A stretch of 64,000 bases of DNA from an uncultured Clostridia bacterium. Its GTDB lineage: Bacteria; Bacillota; Clostridia; TANB77; CAG-508. The first letter of the stretch is position 1, and each line of letters starts with the position of its first letter. The position numbers were made by a program, and so were the translations under genes. This document shows, piece by piece, positions 54,587 to 62,959 of this stretch. Under the pieces are notes generated by a model, which searched no databases, was not told the DNA's origin, and worked only from the letters and a program-made list of their open reading frames with translations. The stretch covers positions 62,001 through 126,000 of the forward strand of contig CAKPMJ010000004.1 in NCBI GenBank assembly GCA_934167965.1, given 5' to 3'.

Positions 54587-55564
54587 TTAAATATCAATAT
54601 TAAATGTTAATTTATCAAAACCTTCTTTATCAATTGCCAAAATTAATTGGCATCCGCTTTCTATTTTTTCTGGCCTTATAGTATTCTTTCCATCTTTCTT
54701 TGTTATTTCAGCATCTGTAAATAAATCTGTTATGCTTGAAGATAATGTATCAGTCGTTGCTCCTTTTAATACATACTTATTGCTACTCTCATTGTATTCA
54801 AATTTATAGGTAGTTTGATTTTTAAATGCGTCTGGTAAATCATTCGCGATATATTCTTCAGCTATTTTATCTATATCTCTAATTTTTAGTTCTTTGCTAC
54901 TTATTGCATATGCATTTTGTTCTATATTAATCGAATATCCAGCCATATATTGTGCCAAAATATTTTCATCTTCTTTGCTAATTTTACCATCATGATTTAT
55001 ATCTAATGCTTGTGAAATGACATTTATTTTCCATGACATTAAAAATTTTGATATTTCTAGAGTGTCGCTTGAATCTATTTTTCCATCGCAATCTACATCT
55101 CCAAATAGTATAGTCATTGCAACTTCTTGTCCATCTTTTTGTACCATCATTCCTGTTGCTATATATGTATTAGCTTTATCTTCATCTTTTATTATCTCAT
55201 CTTGTTTTGTTACATAATTATATTTAGTTATAATCTTATATCCTTCTGGCAATTGATTTTCTACTTGTTTTACTGTTTTTACTGTTCTATTTGATGTCTC
55301 GTCATACTCAAACCCTGTTATGTATCCGTCTTGAATTTTATATTCATTATTTGTATTTAATGCCATTTCATAACTTAACAATAAACTCATTTCTTGTTTT
55401 TGTCCTTCATTCGTTCTTGTTTTAGCTTCTGCTGCCTTTCTTAATATTCCATTTTCTCCTGATAACATTGCTACTGCTACTCCCGCCAAAATTAATAACA
55501 CTATTATTGTTATTACTAATGCTATTAATGTTATTCCTTTATTTTTTCTTATGATTTTCTTCAT
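54587..55564 (-). CDS. Pilin-dockerin protein P21
   Basis: 325 residues. Linker shared with P23 (RTNEGQKQEMSLLLSYEMAL, YKIQDGYITGFEYDETSNRT). Loops DVDCDGKIDSSD and DINHDGKISKED. Module C C-terminus (ANDLPDAFKNQTTYKFEYNE ... CQLILAIDKEGFDKLTFNID), matching P5 of cluster 1. Confidence 0.9.
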   Translation of the reverse strand: MKKIIRKNKGITLIALVITIIVLLILAGVAVAMLSGENGILRKAAEAKTRTNEGQKQEMSLLLSYEMALNTNNEYKIQDGYITGFEYDETSNRTVKTVKQVENQLPEGYKIITKYNYVTKQDEIIKDEDKANTYIATGMMVQKDGQEVAMTILFGDVDCDGKIDSSDTLEISKFLMSWKINVISQALDINHDGKISKEDENILAQYMAGYSINIEQNAYAISSKELKIRDIDKIAEEYIANDLPDAFKNQTTYKFEYNESSNKYVLKGATTDTLSSSITDLFTDAEITKKDGKNTIRPEKIESGCQLILAIDKEGFDKLTFNIDI

Positions 55565-55589
55565 CTTTCTATTAACTCCTTTTATATAA

Positions 55590-56255
55590 TTAATTTTTAG
55601 ATTCTATAGTTATTTTACTAGCATTTGTAACATATATATCTTGATTTATTGGAGTATGATTTTCCCCTAAATAATCACCAATTGAAGTTGCATCATTATT
55701 GTTTATAACTCCATCATGATTTACATCCATAGCTACTTTTTTATATTCTTCTAAATTGTTAGCTGTTTCTGCATTATTCAATATAGCAGTTATTGCATTC
55801 GAATCCGTACTACTAATATCTCCATCGTTGTTTGTATCTCCAAATAATATTGTTATTGCTACAGTATTTCCATCTTTCATAACTGCCAAACCTGTTGATA
55901 GGACATCTTCATCATTAATTTCATCACCTGCTTCTATATCATATAATCCATATCCAAGTATCTTTATTGCATCTTTTAATTTTTTTGCTTTTTCATCAAC
56001 TGTTAATCCTGTTATATATCCATTGCCACATTTATATTTTAAATTATTTGTTACAAACTCTGTTGTTAATTCCATATCTGTTAATTTTGTTTCTTCATCC
56101 TTTTGTGCAATTTCTGTTTTTGTTTTTGCTTCTGCTGCCTTTTTTAATATTCCATTTTCTCCCGATAGCATTGCTATTGCTACTCCTGCTAATATTAGTA
56201 ATACTATTATTGTTATTACTAGTGCTATTAATGTTATTCCTTTTTCTCTTCTCAT
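55590..56255 (-). CDS. Pilin-dockerin protein P22 (short form)
   Basis: 221 residues; the ATG at 56255 is preferred because TGGAGG lies before it and inside the longer reading. Loops DTNNDGDISSTD (no Cys) and DVNHDGVINNND are the closest to canonical dockerin in the family. Ends at INQDIYVTNASKITIESKN without a C-terminal module. Confidence 0.9.
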   Translation of the reverse strand: MRREKGITLIALVITIIVLLILAGVAIAMLSGENGILKKAAEAKTKTEIAQKDEETKLTDMELTTEFVTNNLKYKCGNGYITGLTVDEKAKKLKDAIKILGYGLYDIEAGDEINDEDVLSTGLAVMKDGNTVAITILFGDTNNDGDISSTDSNAITAILNNAETANNLEEYKKVAMDVNHDGVINNNDATSIGDYLGENHTPINQDIYVTNASKITIESKN

Positions 56256-56282
56256 TTGATTTTCCTCCATTTTTATCCCATT

Positions 56283-57278
56283 CTATTTTTCTACTTCTAT
56301 ATACGCAAATTTAGGTGTTAAGGTTCTTCCATCTTCATATTCGAATTTTATTTCAACATAATATCCATCTATTACTTTATCACTACTTGATATTTCATTA
56401 TCGTCTTTATCTACTATACTTACTTTATCCGAATTTGGTAATTTATTTGTTAAAGTTTCTACTGTTGTATCTTTCTTTACTCCTTTTAATTTATAGGTAT
56501 CTGCTTCTTCATTGTATTCAAATGTATATCCTGTTTCTTCATTTAATAAACTAATATATTTTTGCAATTCAGTATACATCCTTTTTAAATTTTTACCTGT
56601 TGTTGTAATACTTTGCATTTGATTTATTTCTATTCCATAGCTTCCGGCAATGTATTTAGAGAACATTATTCTATCATTATGATTTATTTCTTTATCATTT
56701 TCTATATTCCCTGCTATCTTTTGATAATCCTTTAATTCGAATTCATAAAAACATACATATTGTGCCAATTTAGCTACATCCTTAGAACTTATTATCCCAT
56801 CACAATTTACATCTCCAAATAATATTGTTCTTGCAACTTCTTGTCCATCTTTTTGTACTGCCATTCCTGTTGATATGTATGTTGTATCTTTTCCTTCATC
56901 TTTTATTACGATATCTTTTCCTGTATTTGTTTTCATATCATATTCATATCTCGAAACTATTTTGTATCCTTTTGGTAAACCCGATTCTACCTGACTTACC
57001 GTCTTTACTGTTCTATTTGATGTCTCGTCATACTCAAACCCTGTTATGTATCCGTCTTGAATTTTATATTCATTATTTGTATTTAATGCCATTTCATAAC
57101 TTAACAATGAACTCATTTCTTGTTTTTGTCCTTCATTCGTTCTTGTTTTAGCTTCTGCTGCTTTCTTTAATATTCCATTTTCTCCTGATAACATTGCTAT
57201 TGCTACTCCTGCCAATATTAGCAATACTATTATTGTTATTACTAACGCTATTAATGTTATTCCTTTGTTTTTCCTCAT
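56283..57278 (-). CDS. Pilin-dockerin protein P23
   Basis: 331 residues. Loops DVNCDGIISSKD and NIENDKEINHND. Module A (LNEETGYTFEYNEEADTYKL ... TPKFAYIEVEK). First 100 residues practically the same as P21, but the C-terminal module differs, another example of module exchange. Confidence 0.9.
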   Translation of the reverse strand: MRKNKGITLIALVITIIVLLILAGVAIAMLSGENGILKKAAEAKTRTNEGQKQEMSSLLSYEMALNTNNEYKIQDGYITGFEYDETSNRTVKTVSQVESGLPKGYKIVSRYEYDMKTNTGKDIVIKDEGKDTTYISTGMAVQKDGQEVARTILFGDVNCDGIISSKDVAKLAQYVCFYEFELKDYQKIAGNIENDKEINHNDRIMFSKYIAGSYGIEINQMQSITTTGKNLKRMYTELQKYISLLNEETGYTFEYNEEADTYKLKGVKKDTTVETLTNKLPNSDKVSIVDKDDNEISSSDKVIDGYYVEIKFEYEDGRTLTPKFAYIEVEK

Positions 57279-57293
57279 TATTAATCTCCTTTA

Positions 57294-58280
57294 TTATTTT
57301 ACTTCTATATAAGCAAATCTCGGCGTAACATTATGTTCAATAGTATATTCTATATGGTCTCCATCTACTATTTCTGCATTGTTTTCCTTTGCATTACCAT
57401 CTTTGTCTCTAATTTTAATTTTATCAGATTCTGGTAATGCATTTATTAGTGTTTCTACTTTTGTTCCTTTTGTAACTCCCTTTAGTTTATACGTATCTTC
57501 TTCACTATTATATTCAAATGCATATCCTGTACTAGTATCCAATGAGTGTATATATTGCTGTAGTTCTTTATACATCTTCTTTATTTTTTTTGCTGAAACT
57601 TTGATGATTTTGTTTTGATTTACATCTGAATCTATAAAGCTATCATACTTTATTATTTCCGTGGCATCATATGTATTCAGCTCCTCATCTTCATTTATAT
57701 TTCCTGCTATTTTTTGAAAATCTCTATTTATAACTGATTCCATATAATTGTAATATAATATTACTTCTATCGCATCATCAGAATCAATTTCACCATTACA
57801 ATCTGTATCTCCAAACAATACTGTTCTTGCAACTATTTTTCCATCTTTTACTATTGCCATTCCTGTTGCTATTTTTTGTGTTTTGTCTGTTATTTCTTCA
57901 TCTTTTTGAGTTGTGGGATTATACTTATATACAATTTTATACCCTTCTGGTAACGCATCTTCTAACTCTTGAATTGTATTTTTAGAAGACTTATTCTCAT
58001 CATCATATTGTATACCTGTTATATATCCACTCTGATACCTATAAACTGTACTGTTTTTCATAGCATTATCCATTGCTAATTCATATCCAAGTATAGTTTG
58101 TGATTCTTCATTTTGAGCATTTTCTGTTTTTGTCTTTGACTCTGCTGCTTTTTCTAATATTCCATTTTCTCCCGATAGCATTGCTATTGCTACTCCTGCT
58201 AAAATTAGTAATACTATTATTGTAATTACCAATGCTATTAATGTTATTCCTCTTGTCTTTTCTAAGTTTGTACCTCTCAT
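57294..58280 (-). CDS. Pilin-dockerin protein P24
   Basis: 328 residues, start MRGTNLEKTRGITL with GGGAGG upstream. Loops DTDCNGEIDSDD and NINEDEELNTYD. Module A (LDTSTGYAFEYNSEEDTYKL ... VTPRFAYIEVK). First gene of cluster 4, behind an ordinary promoter without a leader attenuator. Confidence 0.9.
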   Translation of the reverse strand: MRGTNLEKTRGITLIALVITIIVLLILAGVAIAMLSGENGILEKAAESKTKTENAQNEESQTILGYELAMDNAMKNSTVYRYQSGYITGIQYDDENKSSKNTIQELEDALPEGYKIVYKYNPTTQKDEEITDKTQKIATGMAIVKDGKIVARTVLFGDTDCNGEIDSDDAIEVILYYNYMESVINRDFQKIAGNINEDEELNTYDATEIIKYDSFIDSDVNQNKIIKVSAKKIKKMYKELQQYIHSLDTSTGYAFEYNSEEDTYKLKGVTKGTKVETLINALPESDKIKIRDKDGNAKENNAEIVDGDHIEYTIEHNVTPRFAYIEVK

Positions 58281-58318
58281 TTTCTTTTATCCTCCCTTGT
58301 ATCTTCCTATCTAAAAAT

Positions 58319-58347
58319 ATTATAACATTCGTTGGTAGCACTTGCAA
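58319..58347 (-). promoter_or_regulatory. Promoter of cluster 4
   Basis: Minus strand TTGCAA (58347-58342), 17-base spacer, TATAAT (58324-58319). The -35 box is the centre of a perfect palindrome. Confidence 0.7.
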
Positions 58348-58353
58348 GTGCTA
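58336..58353. promoter_or_regulatory. Palindromic operator-like site over the cluster 4 -35 box
   Basis: Perfect 18-base palindrome TAGCACTTGCAAGTGCTA. Position over the -35 suggests a repressor site; no cognate regulator is identified. Confidence 0.5.
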
Positions 58354-58451
58354 TGCTAAATTTTATGTTTTTATTTTACAAAATGCCTGTATATTTTTAC
58401 ATAATTTGTAAATAATAGTACTAGTCAAATTCTGAATTGGAGGGCTTTGTA

Positions 58452-58889
58452 ATGAACAAAAATATAACAATTTTAATTAGCGTAATTTTTGCAATTGCAA
58501 TTATTGGATTTGCAATTTGGAAAATAAATTCAAATAATAACTCAACAACAGGATACAATGAAAATGAAATTACAAATAGTGTAAATTTATCTGCTGAACT
58601 TATAACAGATGATTGTATAAATGAATGGGCAGATTATGCATCAGTTGTTGAAAATGAAATTAAAGATGCTAATGCGAATTTAGAAGATGAACATACACGT
58701 TATCTAATAAAAAATGTTGATGGATATATATATGTTTACTATTTAGATGATGAGAATAATGAAACTTTATATAAAACTACAGAAATATCAACCGAATATT
58801 TATCGGTGGAAGATTTAGATGATTTAGAAATTGGTATTGAAGTTCAAGGTTCTAAAAGTTTAAATGAATTGTTAGAAAATTTTGAATAG
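58452..58889 (+). CDS. Membrane-anchored acidic extracellular protein, unknown
   Basis: 145 residues from the ATG at 58452 (GGAGGG upstream). One N-terminal membrane helix (ITILISVIFAIAIIGFAIW), an Asn/Thr linker, then an acidic domain of about 100 residues (DDCINEWADYASVVENEIKD, EHTRYLIKNVDGYIYVYYLD, YLSVEDLDDLEIGIEV). The pattern resembles small BofC/YpmB-like exported domains only loosely; no family claimed. Divergent from cluster 4. Confidence 0.7.
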   Translation: MNKNITILISVIFAIAIIGFAIWKINSNNNSTTGYNENEITNSVNLSAELITDDCINEWADYASVVENEIKDANANLEDEHTRYLIKNVDGYIYVYYLDDENNETLYKTTEISTEYLSVEDLDDLEIGIEVQGSKSLNELLENFE

Positions 58890-58893
58890 AAAA

Positions 58894-58928
58894 AGAGGAA
58901 ACTTTTATTTTAAGTTTCCTCTAAATTT
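58894..58928. terminator. Terminator between convergent 58452 gene and Clp ATPase
   Basis: AGAGGAAACTT/AAGTTTCCTCT stem followed by AAATTTT. Confidence 0.75.
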
Positions 58929-58930
58929 TA

Positions 58931-61306
58931 TTAGCAAAATTCTAGCTTTTCATCATTTAATTTTATTGTTATAGTTTGGCCATCTGTTATTTCACCTTTT
59001 AAGATTCTTTCTGATATTTCATCTTCAATATATCTTTGAATTGCTCTTCTAAGTGGTCTCGCTCCAAACTTTAAGTTTGTTCCTTTATCTAATACATAGT
59101 ATTTAGCTTCATCCGAAATTTCTAAAGTAATATTTTTATCTTGTAATGCCTTTCTTGTATCTTTTATCATCATGTCAAATATTCCTAATAATTGTTCCCT
59201 ATCTAATGAATCAAATACAACTATTTCATCTACTCTATTTAAAAATTCTGGCCTAAACACTTCTTTTAATCTATCTTCAATTTTTGCTTTATCCACTGTT
59301 GAATTTCCAAATCCTATAGAATTATTGTTTAAGTTTGATCCTGCATTAGATGTCATTATTATTATTGTATTTTGGAAACTAACAGTATTTCCTTGTGAAT
59401 CTGTAAGTCTTCCATCATCTAATACTTGAAGTAATATGTTAAATACATCAGGATGTGCTTTTTCTATCTCATCCAATAAGATTATTGAATATGGTTTACG
59501 TTTTACTTTTTCAGTAAGTTGACCTGCATCATCATACCCCACATATCCTGGAGGTGCACCTATAAGTTTTGCTGTTGAGTTACTTTCCATATACTCAGAC
59601 ATATCTATTCTGATTATTGCATCCTCTGTTCCAAACATTTCATATGCTAAACTTTTAGCAAGTTCTGTTTTTCCTACTCCTGTAGGTCCTACAAATATAA
59701 ATGATGGTGGTCTTTTTGTACTTTGAAGCCCTGCTCTATTTCTTCTTATTGCTCTTGATACTGCATTTATTGCATCTTCTTGGCCTACAACTCTTTGATG
59801 TAAGTTAGTTTCCAAGTTTAACAATTTTTGAGTTTCTTTTTCTGTTATTTTCTTAACTGGTATTTTAGTCCAGCTCTCTATAACTCCTGCTATGTCTTGA
59901 ACTGTTATATTTTGAATCTTCATTTTAGAACTTAATTCATCTATTTGCTCAATTAATTTACATTCTTCTGTTTTTAATTGTGCTGCTTTTTCGTAATCTT
60001 CAGTAGAATCTGAATTTATTGCTTCTGCTTTTTTGTCTTGCAATTCTTTTAGTTGATTTTTTAATACTTCTAGTTTAAATAAATCTTTATTTTCTAGGTT
60101 TTTTCTTGAACATGCCTCATCTAATATATCAATGGCTTTATCTGGCAAATTTCTATCATGTATATATTTTTCTGACATTATTACTGTTTGTTTTATAACA
60201 TCTGCTGAAATTTTTACTTTATGATATTCTTCATAATATTTTTTTATTCCTTCAAGTATTGAAATTGAGTCTTCTGTTGATGGCTCTTCTACCATAACTT
60301 GTTGAAATCTACGTTCTAATGCTGTATCTTTTTCTATATATTTTCTATATTCTCTTATTGTAGTTGTTCCTATTAATTGAACTTCACCATTTGCTAGTGC
60401 TGGTTTTAAAATATTTGCTGCATTCATTGAACCATCACTATCACTTCCACTTCCTGCACCTATTATACTATGAATTTCATCTATTACTAAAATGATATTT
60501 CCATATTTCTTGCATTCTTCAATTATGCCTTTCATTCTTGATTCAAATTGTCCTCTGAATTGTGTTCCTGCAATAACTGCTGTCATGTCTAATAAATATA
60601 CTTCTTTATTTAAAAGTTTGGCTGGTACATTTTGATTTGCAATTTTTATTGCTAATCCTTGTGCTATTGCTGTTTTTCCTACTCCTGGCTCTCCTATTAA
60701 ACAAGGATTATTTTTTGAACGTCTATTTAATATTTGAATTACTCTTTGTAATTCTTTTTCTCTTCCAACTACCATGTCTAATTCATTGTTTTTAGCTTTA
60801 AATGTTAAATTTGTACCAAATGTATCTAAGAATTTTTTCTTTTTAGGCTTATTCGATTTTTTCTTTTCTGGCTTTACTTTCTTTTTTACTTCATTACCAT
60901 TTTCTCCTTGTTGTTCGCTATTTTGATTTTGAAAGTTTGGTAGGTTTCCAAAAATAGAACCAAGTGGTATTGCTTTTGCAAATATTTTTGATGGATTGTC
61001 ATCAAATTCTTCATCGTCATCTTCATCATTTTCCATCATATCATCCACTGGTATTGCCCCTAATTCAATTCCTTCAATATTTCCTAAGTTCTCTGTTAAG
61101 TTCTTGAATAGACCTTCTAACTGCTTATTCATATTATCTATTTGCATTTTTCCTGTTGTATCACTTTGTGCTTTTAGTATTTCTTCTGTGTTTATTCCTT
61201 GCTTTTTAGCACATTCAATACATAAGCCTTCCATTTTCCTTTTTCCATTTTCTTCCTTACTTGAGAAAATTACCGCTGGTCTTTTCCCGCATATATTACA
61301 TATCAT
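58931..61306 (-). CDS. ClpC-type AAA+ ATPase with McsA-like zinc finger in place of the Clp-N domain
   Basis: 791 residues. Residues 3-32 form a CxxC-x22-CxxC zinc finger (Cys 3, 6, 29, 32) resembling the N-terminus of McsA. An acidic then basic linker to about 160 replaces the repeat Clp-N domain. Two AAA+ modules follow: Walker A GEPGVGKTAIAQ (about 205) and GPTGVGKTELAK (about 540), Walker B ILVIDEIHSI and IILLDEIEKAHPD. A UVR-like middle region (SDSTEDYEKAAQLKTEECKL) and the IGFG loop (NSIGFGNST), corresponding to the ClpP-contacting loop, are present. It likely unfolds substrates for ClpP. Confidence 0.9.
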   Translation of the reverse strand: MICNICGKRPAVIFSSKEENGKRKMEGLCIECAKKQGINTEEILKAQSDTTGKMQIDNMNKQLEGLFKNLTENLGNIEGIELGAIPVDDMMENDEDDDEEFDDNPSKIFAKAIPLGSIFGNLPNFQNQNSEQQGENGNEVKKKVKPEKKKSNKPKKKKFLDTFGTNLTFKAKNNELDMVVGREKELQRVIQILNRRSKNNPCLIGEPGVGKTAIAQGLAIKIANQNVPAKLLNKEVYLLDMTAVIAGTQFRGQFESRMKGIIEECKKYGNIILVIDEIHSIIGAGSGSDSDGSMNAANILKPALANGEVQLIGTTTIREYRKYIEKDTALERRFQQVMVEEPSTEDSISILEGIKKYYEEYHKVKISADVIKQTVIMSEKYIHDRNLPDKAIDILDEACSRKNLENKDLFKLEVLKNQLKELQDKKAEAINSDSTEDYEKAAQLKTEECKLIEQIDELSSKMKIQNITVQDIAGVIESWTKIPVKKITEKETQKLLNLETNLHQRVVGQEDAINAVSRAIRRNRAGLQSTKRPPSFIFVGPTGVGKTELAKSLAYEMFGTEDAIIRIDMSEYMESNSTAKLIGAPPGYVGYDDAGQLTEKVKRKPYSIILLDEIEKAHPDVFNILLQVLDDGRLTDSQGNTVSFQNTIIIMTSNAGSNLNNNSIGFGNSTVDKAKIEDRLKEVFRPEFLNRVDEIVVFDSLDREQLLGIFDMMIKDTRKALQDKNITLEISDEAKYYVLDKGTNLKFGARPLRRAIQRYIEDEISERILKGEITDGQTITIKLNDEKLEFC

Positions 61307-61431
61307 ATTTATTCCTCATTTCTTTATTTAAACATATTATATGATACTCTATTTTTGCCTTAAAGTCAAGTAATTGACTTCTATTTCTAAATCTATTACT
61401 CGCCTTTTTTTATTTTTTTTTGTAAAAACTA

Positions 61432-61460
61432 TTGACAAAAACTATTATAACATTTATAAT
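61432..61460 (+). promoter_or_regulatory. Promoter of tRNA-Tyr
   Basis: TTGACA (61432-61437), 17-base spacer, TATAAT (61455-61460). Confidence 0.85.
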
Positions 61461-61480
61461 AATCAATGTGTTTAAAAGAT

Positions 61481-61566
61481 GGGCAGGTGGTCGAGTGGTT
61501 AATGGCACCAGACTGTAAATCTGGCCGCGAGAGCGTACGTTGGTTCGAATCCAACCCTGCCCACCA
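61481..61566 (+). tRNA. tRNA-Tyr (GTA anticodon), CCA encoded
   Basis: Acceptor stem GGGCAGG/CCTGCCC, anticodon loop CTGTAAA giving GTA, a long variable arm (class II) and a TTCGAAT T-loop. The CCA end is encoded at 61564-61566. Single-gene unit with its own promoter and terminator. Confidence 0.97.
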
Positions 61567-61577
61567 AAAACTTAAAT

Positions 61578-61613
61578 GAGCAATTATCTAAATATTTAGA
61601 TAATTGCTTTTTT
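61578..61613 (+). terminator. Terminator after tRNA-Tyr
   Basis: AGCAATTATCTAAA/TTTAGATAATTGCT stem followed by TTTTTGTTT. Confidence 0.85.
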
Positions 61614-61666
61614 GTTTAGGTATTGTTTATTAATGTATCTTCCAAAACTTACTTCATTTCCATATT

Positions 61667-61695
61667 TTGACTTTTTTATGTAAATATGTTATACT
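61667..61695 (+). promoter_or_regulatory. Promoter of the 61784 gene
   Basis: TTGACT (61667-61672), 17-base spacer, TATACT (61690-61695). About 80 bases of GC-richer untranslated leader follow. Confidence 0.75.
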
Positions 61696-61783
61696 ATATA
61701 TGTAACCATTTTTACAAATGATCTCCATGTTAGCGTAAGCTTCATGATGATCGACAACAAAAAATTTTAAGGAGGTAAAAAAA

Positions 61784-62512
61784 ATGGCTAACAACATATT
61801 TACAATGGATTCTTTGAAGGAAGGAGCTGTCCGGATTTATAATGGCATGATTGCCGTTTTCCCTCAGTTCTCTCAGGAGGAAGCTCTCAACATCTCGGAA
61901 CTGGTACCGAAGTTCAATGGTTGCTATGCAACGAATAACTCAACGGTTTGCTTTGTAACGGATAATGAGGTCTTTGCAACTCCTTACGCACGTTTGGTAA
62001 TCCAAACTCTTCACTCTGCCGGCTTCTGTGAGAAACGTTTCTACGTTCCATTCAGCAATTGGGATTATCCCAAGTCTGAACAGTTAAAGTGGAATACTCT
62101 CCGTGAAAAAGCCCGTCAGTCCTCTAAGGCAGATTTTGTTTCTGACTGTGAAGCCTATTGTGACAAACGTCACATTGGTGCTATCAGTGAAGAAACTCTC
62201 AAAAATTGCTTTGAAATGCCTGAAAATGGTGTACAAGTAAAACACTTCTATTATGAGGATACATACTACCCCATTATGAATCAGAGCTGTTTGGACTGTC
62301 GCTGTGAAAATCTTGGACATTTTTGCTACAACAATGGTCGCGTGGTATTTGTTTACCGCAATGGCAAAACTTATGTTGCAAAGGGATACAAGATTTTAAA
62401 CGAGTTGCGTGCAGCTGGATACACTGAATCTGGTCTGTTTGTACCGTTTTCGAACGGTGAAGAGATCGAGGATGCTGTTCTGAATGCACGTTGGGAATCC
62501 ATCACCAAGTAA
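61784..62512 (+). CDS. Compositionally foreign gene with an internal duplication, unknown function
   Basis: 242 residues; AAGGAGGTAAAAAAA precedes the ATG. No family recognised. Two homologous segments are visible, about 47-92 (CYATNNSTVCFV ... YARLVIQTLHSAGF ... FYVPFSN) and 181-224 (CYNNGRVVFVYR ... YKILNELRAAGY ... LFVPFSN). No signal peptide or membrane helix. Codon use is GC-rich and includes CGC, CGT, CTC, CTG and GCC where neighbours use AGA, TTA and GCA. With its place right after tRNA-Tyr this points to horizontal acquisition. The segments may be a small binding module; that is inference. Confidence 0.8.
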   Translation: MANNIFTMDSLKEGAVRIYNGMIAVFPQFSQEEALNISELVPKFNGCYATNNSTVCFVTDNEVFATPYARLVIQTLHSAGFCEKRFYVPFSNWDYPKSEQLKWNTLREKARQSSKADFVSDCEAYCDKRHIGAISEETLKNCFEMPENGVQVKHFYYEDTYYPIMNQSCLDCRCENLGHFCYNNGRVVFVYRNGKTYVAKGYKILNELRAAGYTESGLFVPFSNGEEIEDAVLNARWESITK

Positions 62513-62555
62513 GTTAGTTATTTTCCTTGACAAGCATTGCACGTCTTGGGGCATT

Positions 62556-62587
62556 GGAGTCAGTTTCGACTGGCTCCTTTGTTTTTT
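62556..62587 (+). terminator. Terminator of the 61784 gene
   Basis: GGAGTCAGT TTCG ACTGGCTCC followed by TTTGTTTTTT; a UUCG tetraloop stem unlike the AT-rich terminators elsewhere here. Confidence 0.85.
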
Positions 62588-62631
62588 CATGCCTATAATC
62601 TGATTGATAGTAATATGTTGTCTTAAAAAAT

Positions 62632-62660
62632 TTGCATTTAAAATTTAATTGTGATATAAT
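62632..62660 (+). promoter_or_regulatory. Promoter of the 62711 gene
   Basis: TTGCAT (62632-62637), 17-base spacer, TATAAT (62655-62660). Confidence 0.65.
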
Positions 62661-62710
62661 ACTTTTTGTTGTCAAAACATACAATTTATTTAGAAAGGAT
62701 TATATCTAGA

Positions 62711-62917
62711 ATGGACAGAGAAACAAGAATTGAATTATTTAAAATTTTCTTGATGGTTGTAATACTTGTTGCTTTAATCTGTGGAATTGTTTGGTTAAAT
62801 AAATCTCAAGGTATGAATGCTAATGTAAGTGAAACTAACATTGTAGAAAAATCTACAAATAATATAGATAATAATGAGAAGGAACAATCAAATACATCCG
62901 TCAAGCAAGAAAAATAA
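62711..62917 (+). CDS. Small single-helix membrane protein
   Basis: 68 residues. AAAGGAT lies about 12 bases before the ATG. Charged N-terminus (MDRETRIELFK), one membrane helix (IFLMVVILVALICGIVWLN), then a hydrophilic Asn/Ser/Glu tail. Family not recognised. A short monocistronic unit with a promoter and terminator. Confidence 0.7.
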   Translation: MDRETRIELFKIFLMVVILVALICGIVWLNKSQGMNANVSETNIVEKSTNNIDNNEKEQSNTSVKQEK

Positions 62918-62922
62918 AAATA

Positions 62923-62957
62923 ACGGTTTTACCTAAATTGGTAAAATCGTCATTTTT
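62923..62957. terminator. Bidirectional terminator between the 62711 gene and dnaE
   Basis: ACGGTTTTACC/GGTAAAATCGT stem followed by CATTTTT. Confidence 0.8.
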
Positions 62958-62959
62958 AT

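Noticed and set aside
62084..62590. Minus-strand ORFs opposite the foreign gene
   Set aside because: They overlap a plus-strand gene with promoter, ribosome site and terminator and show no domain.
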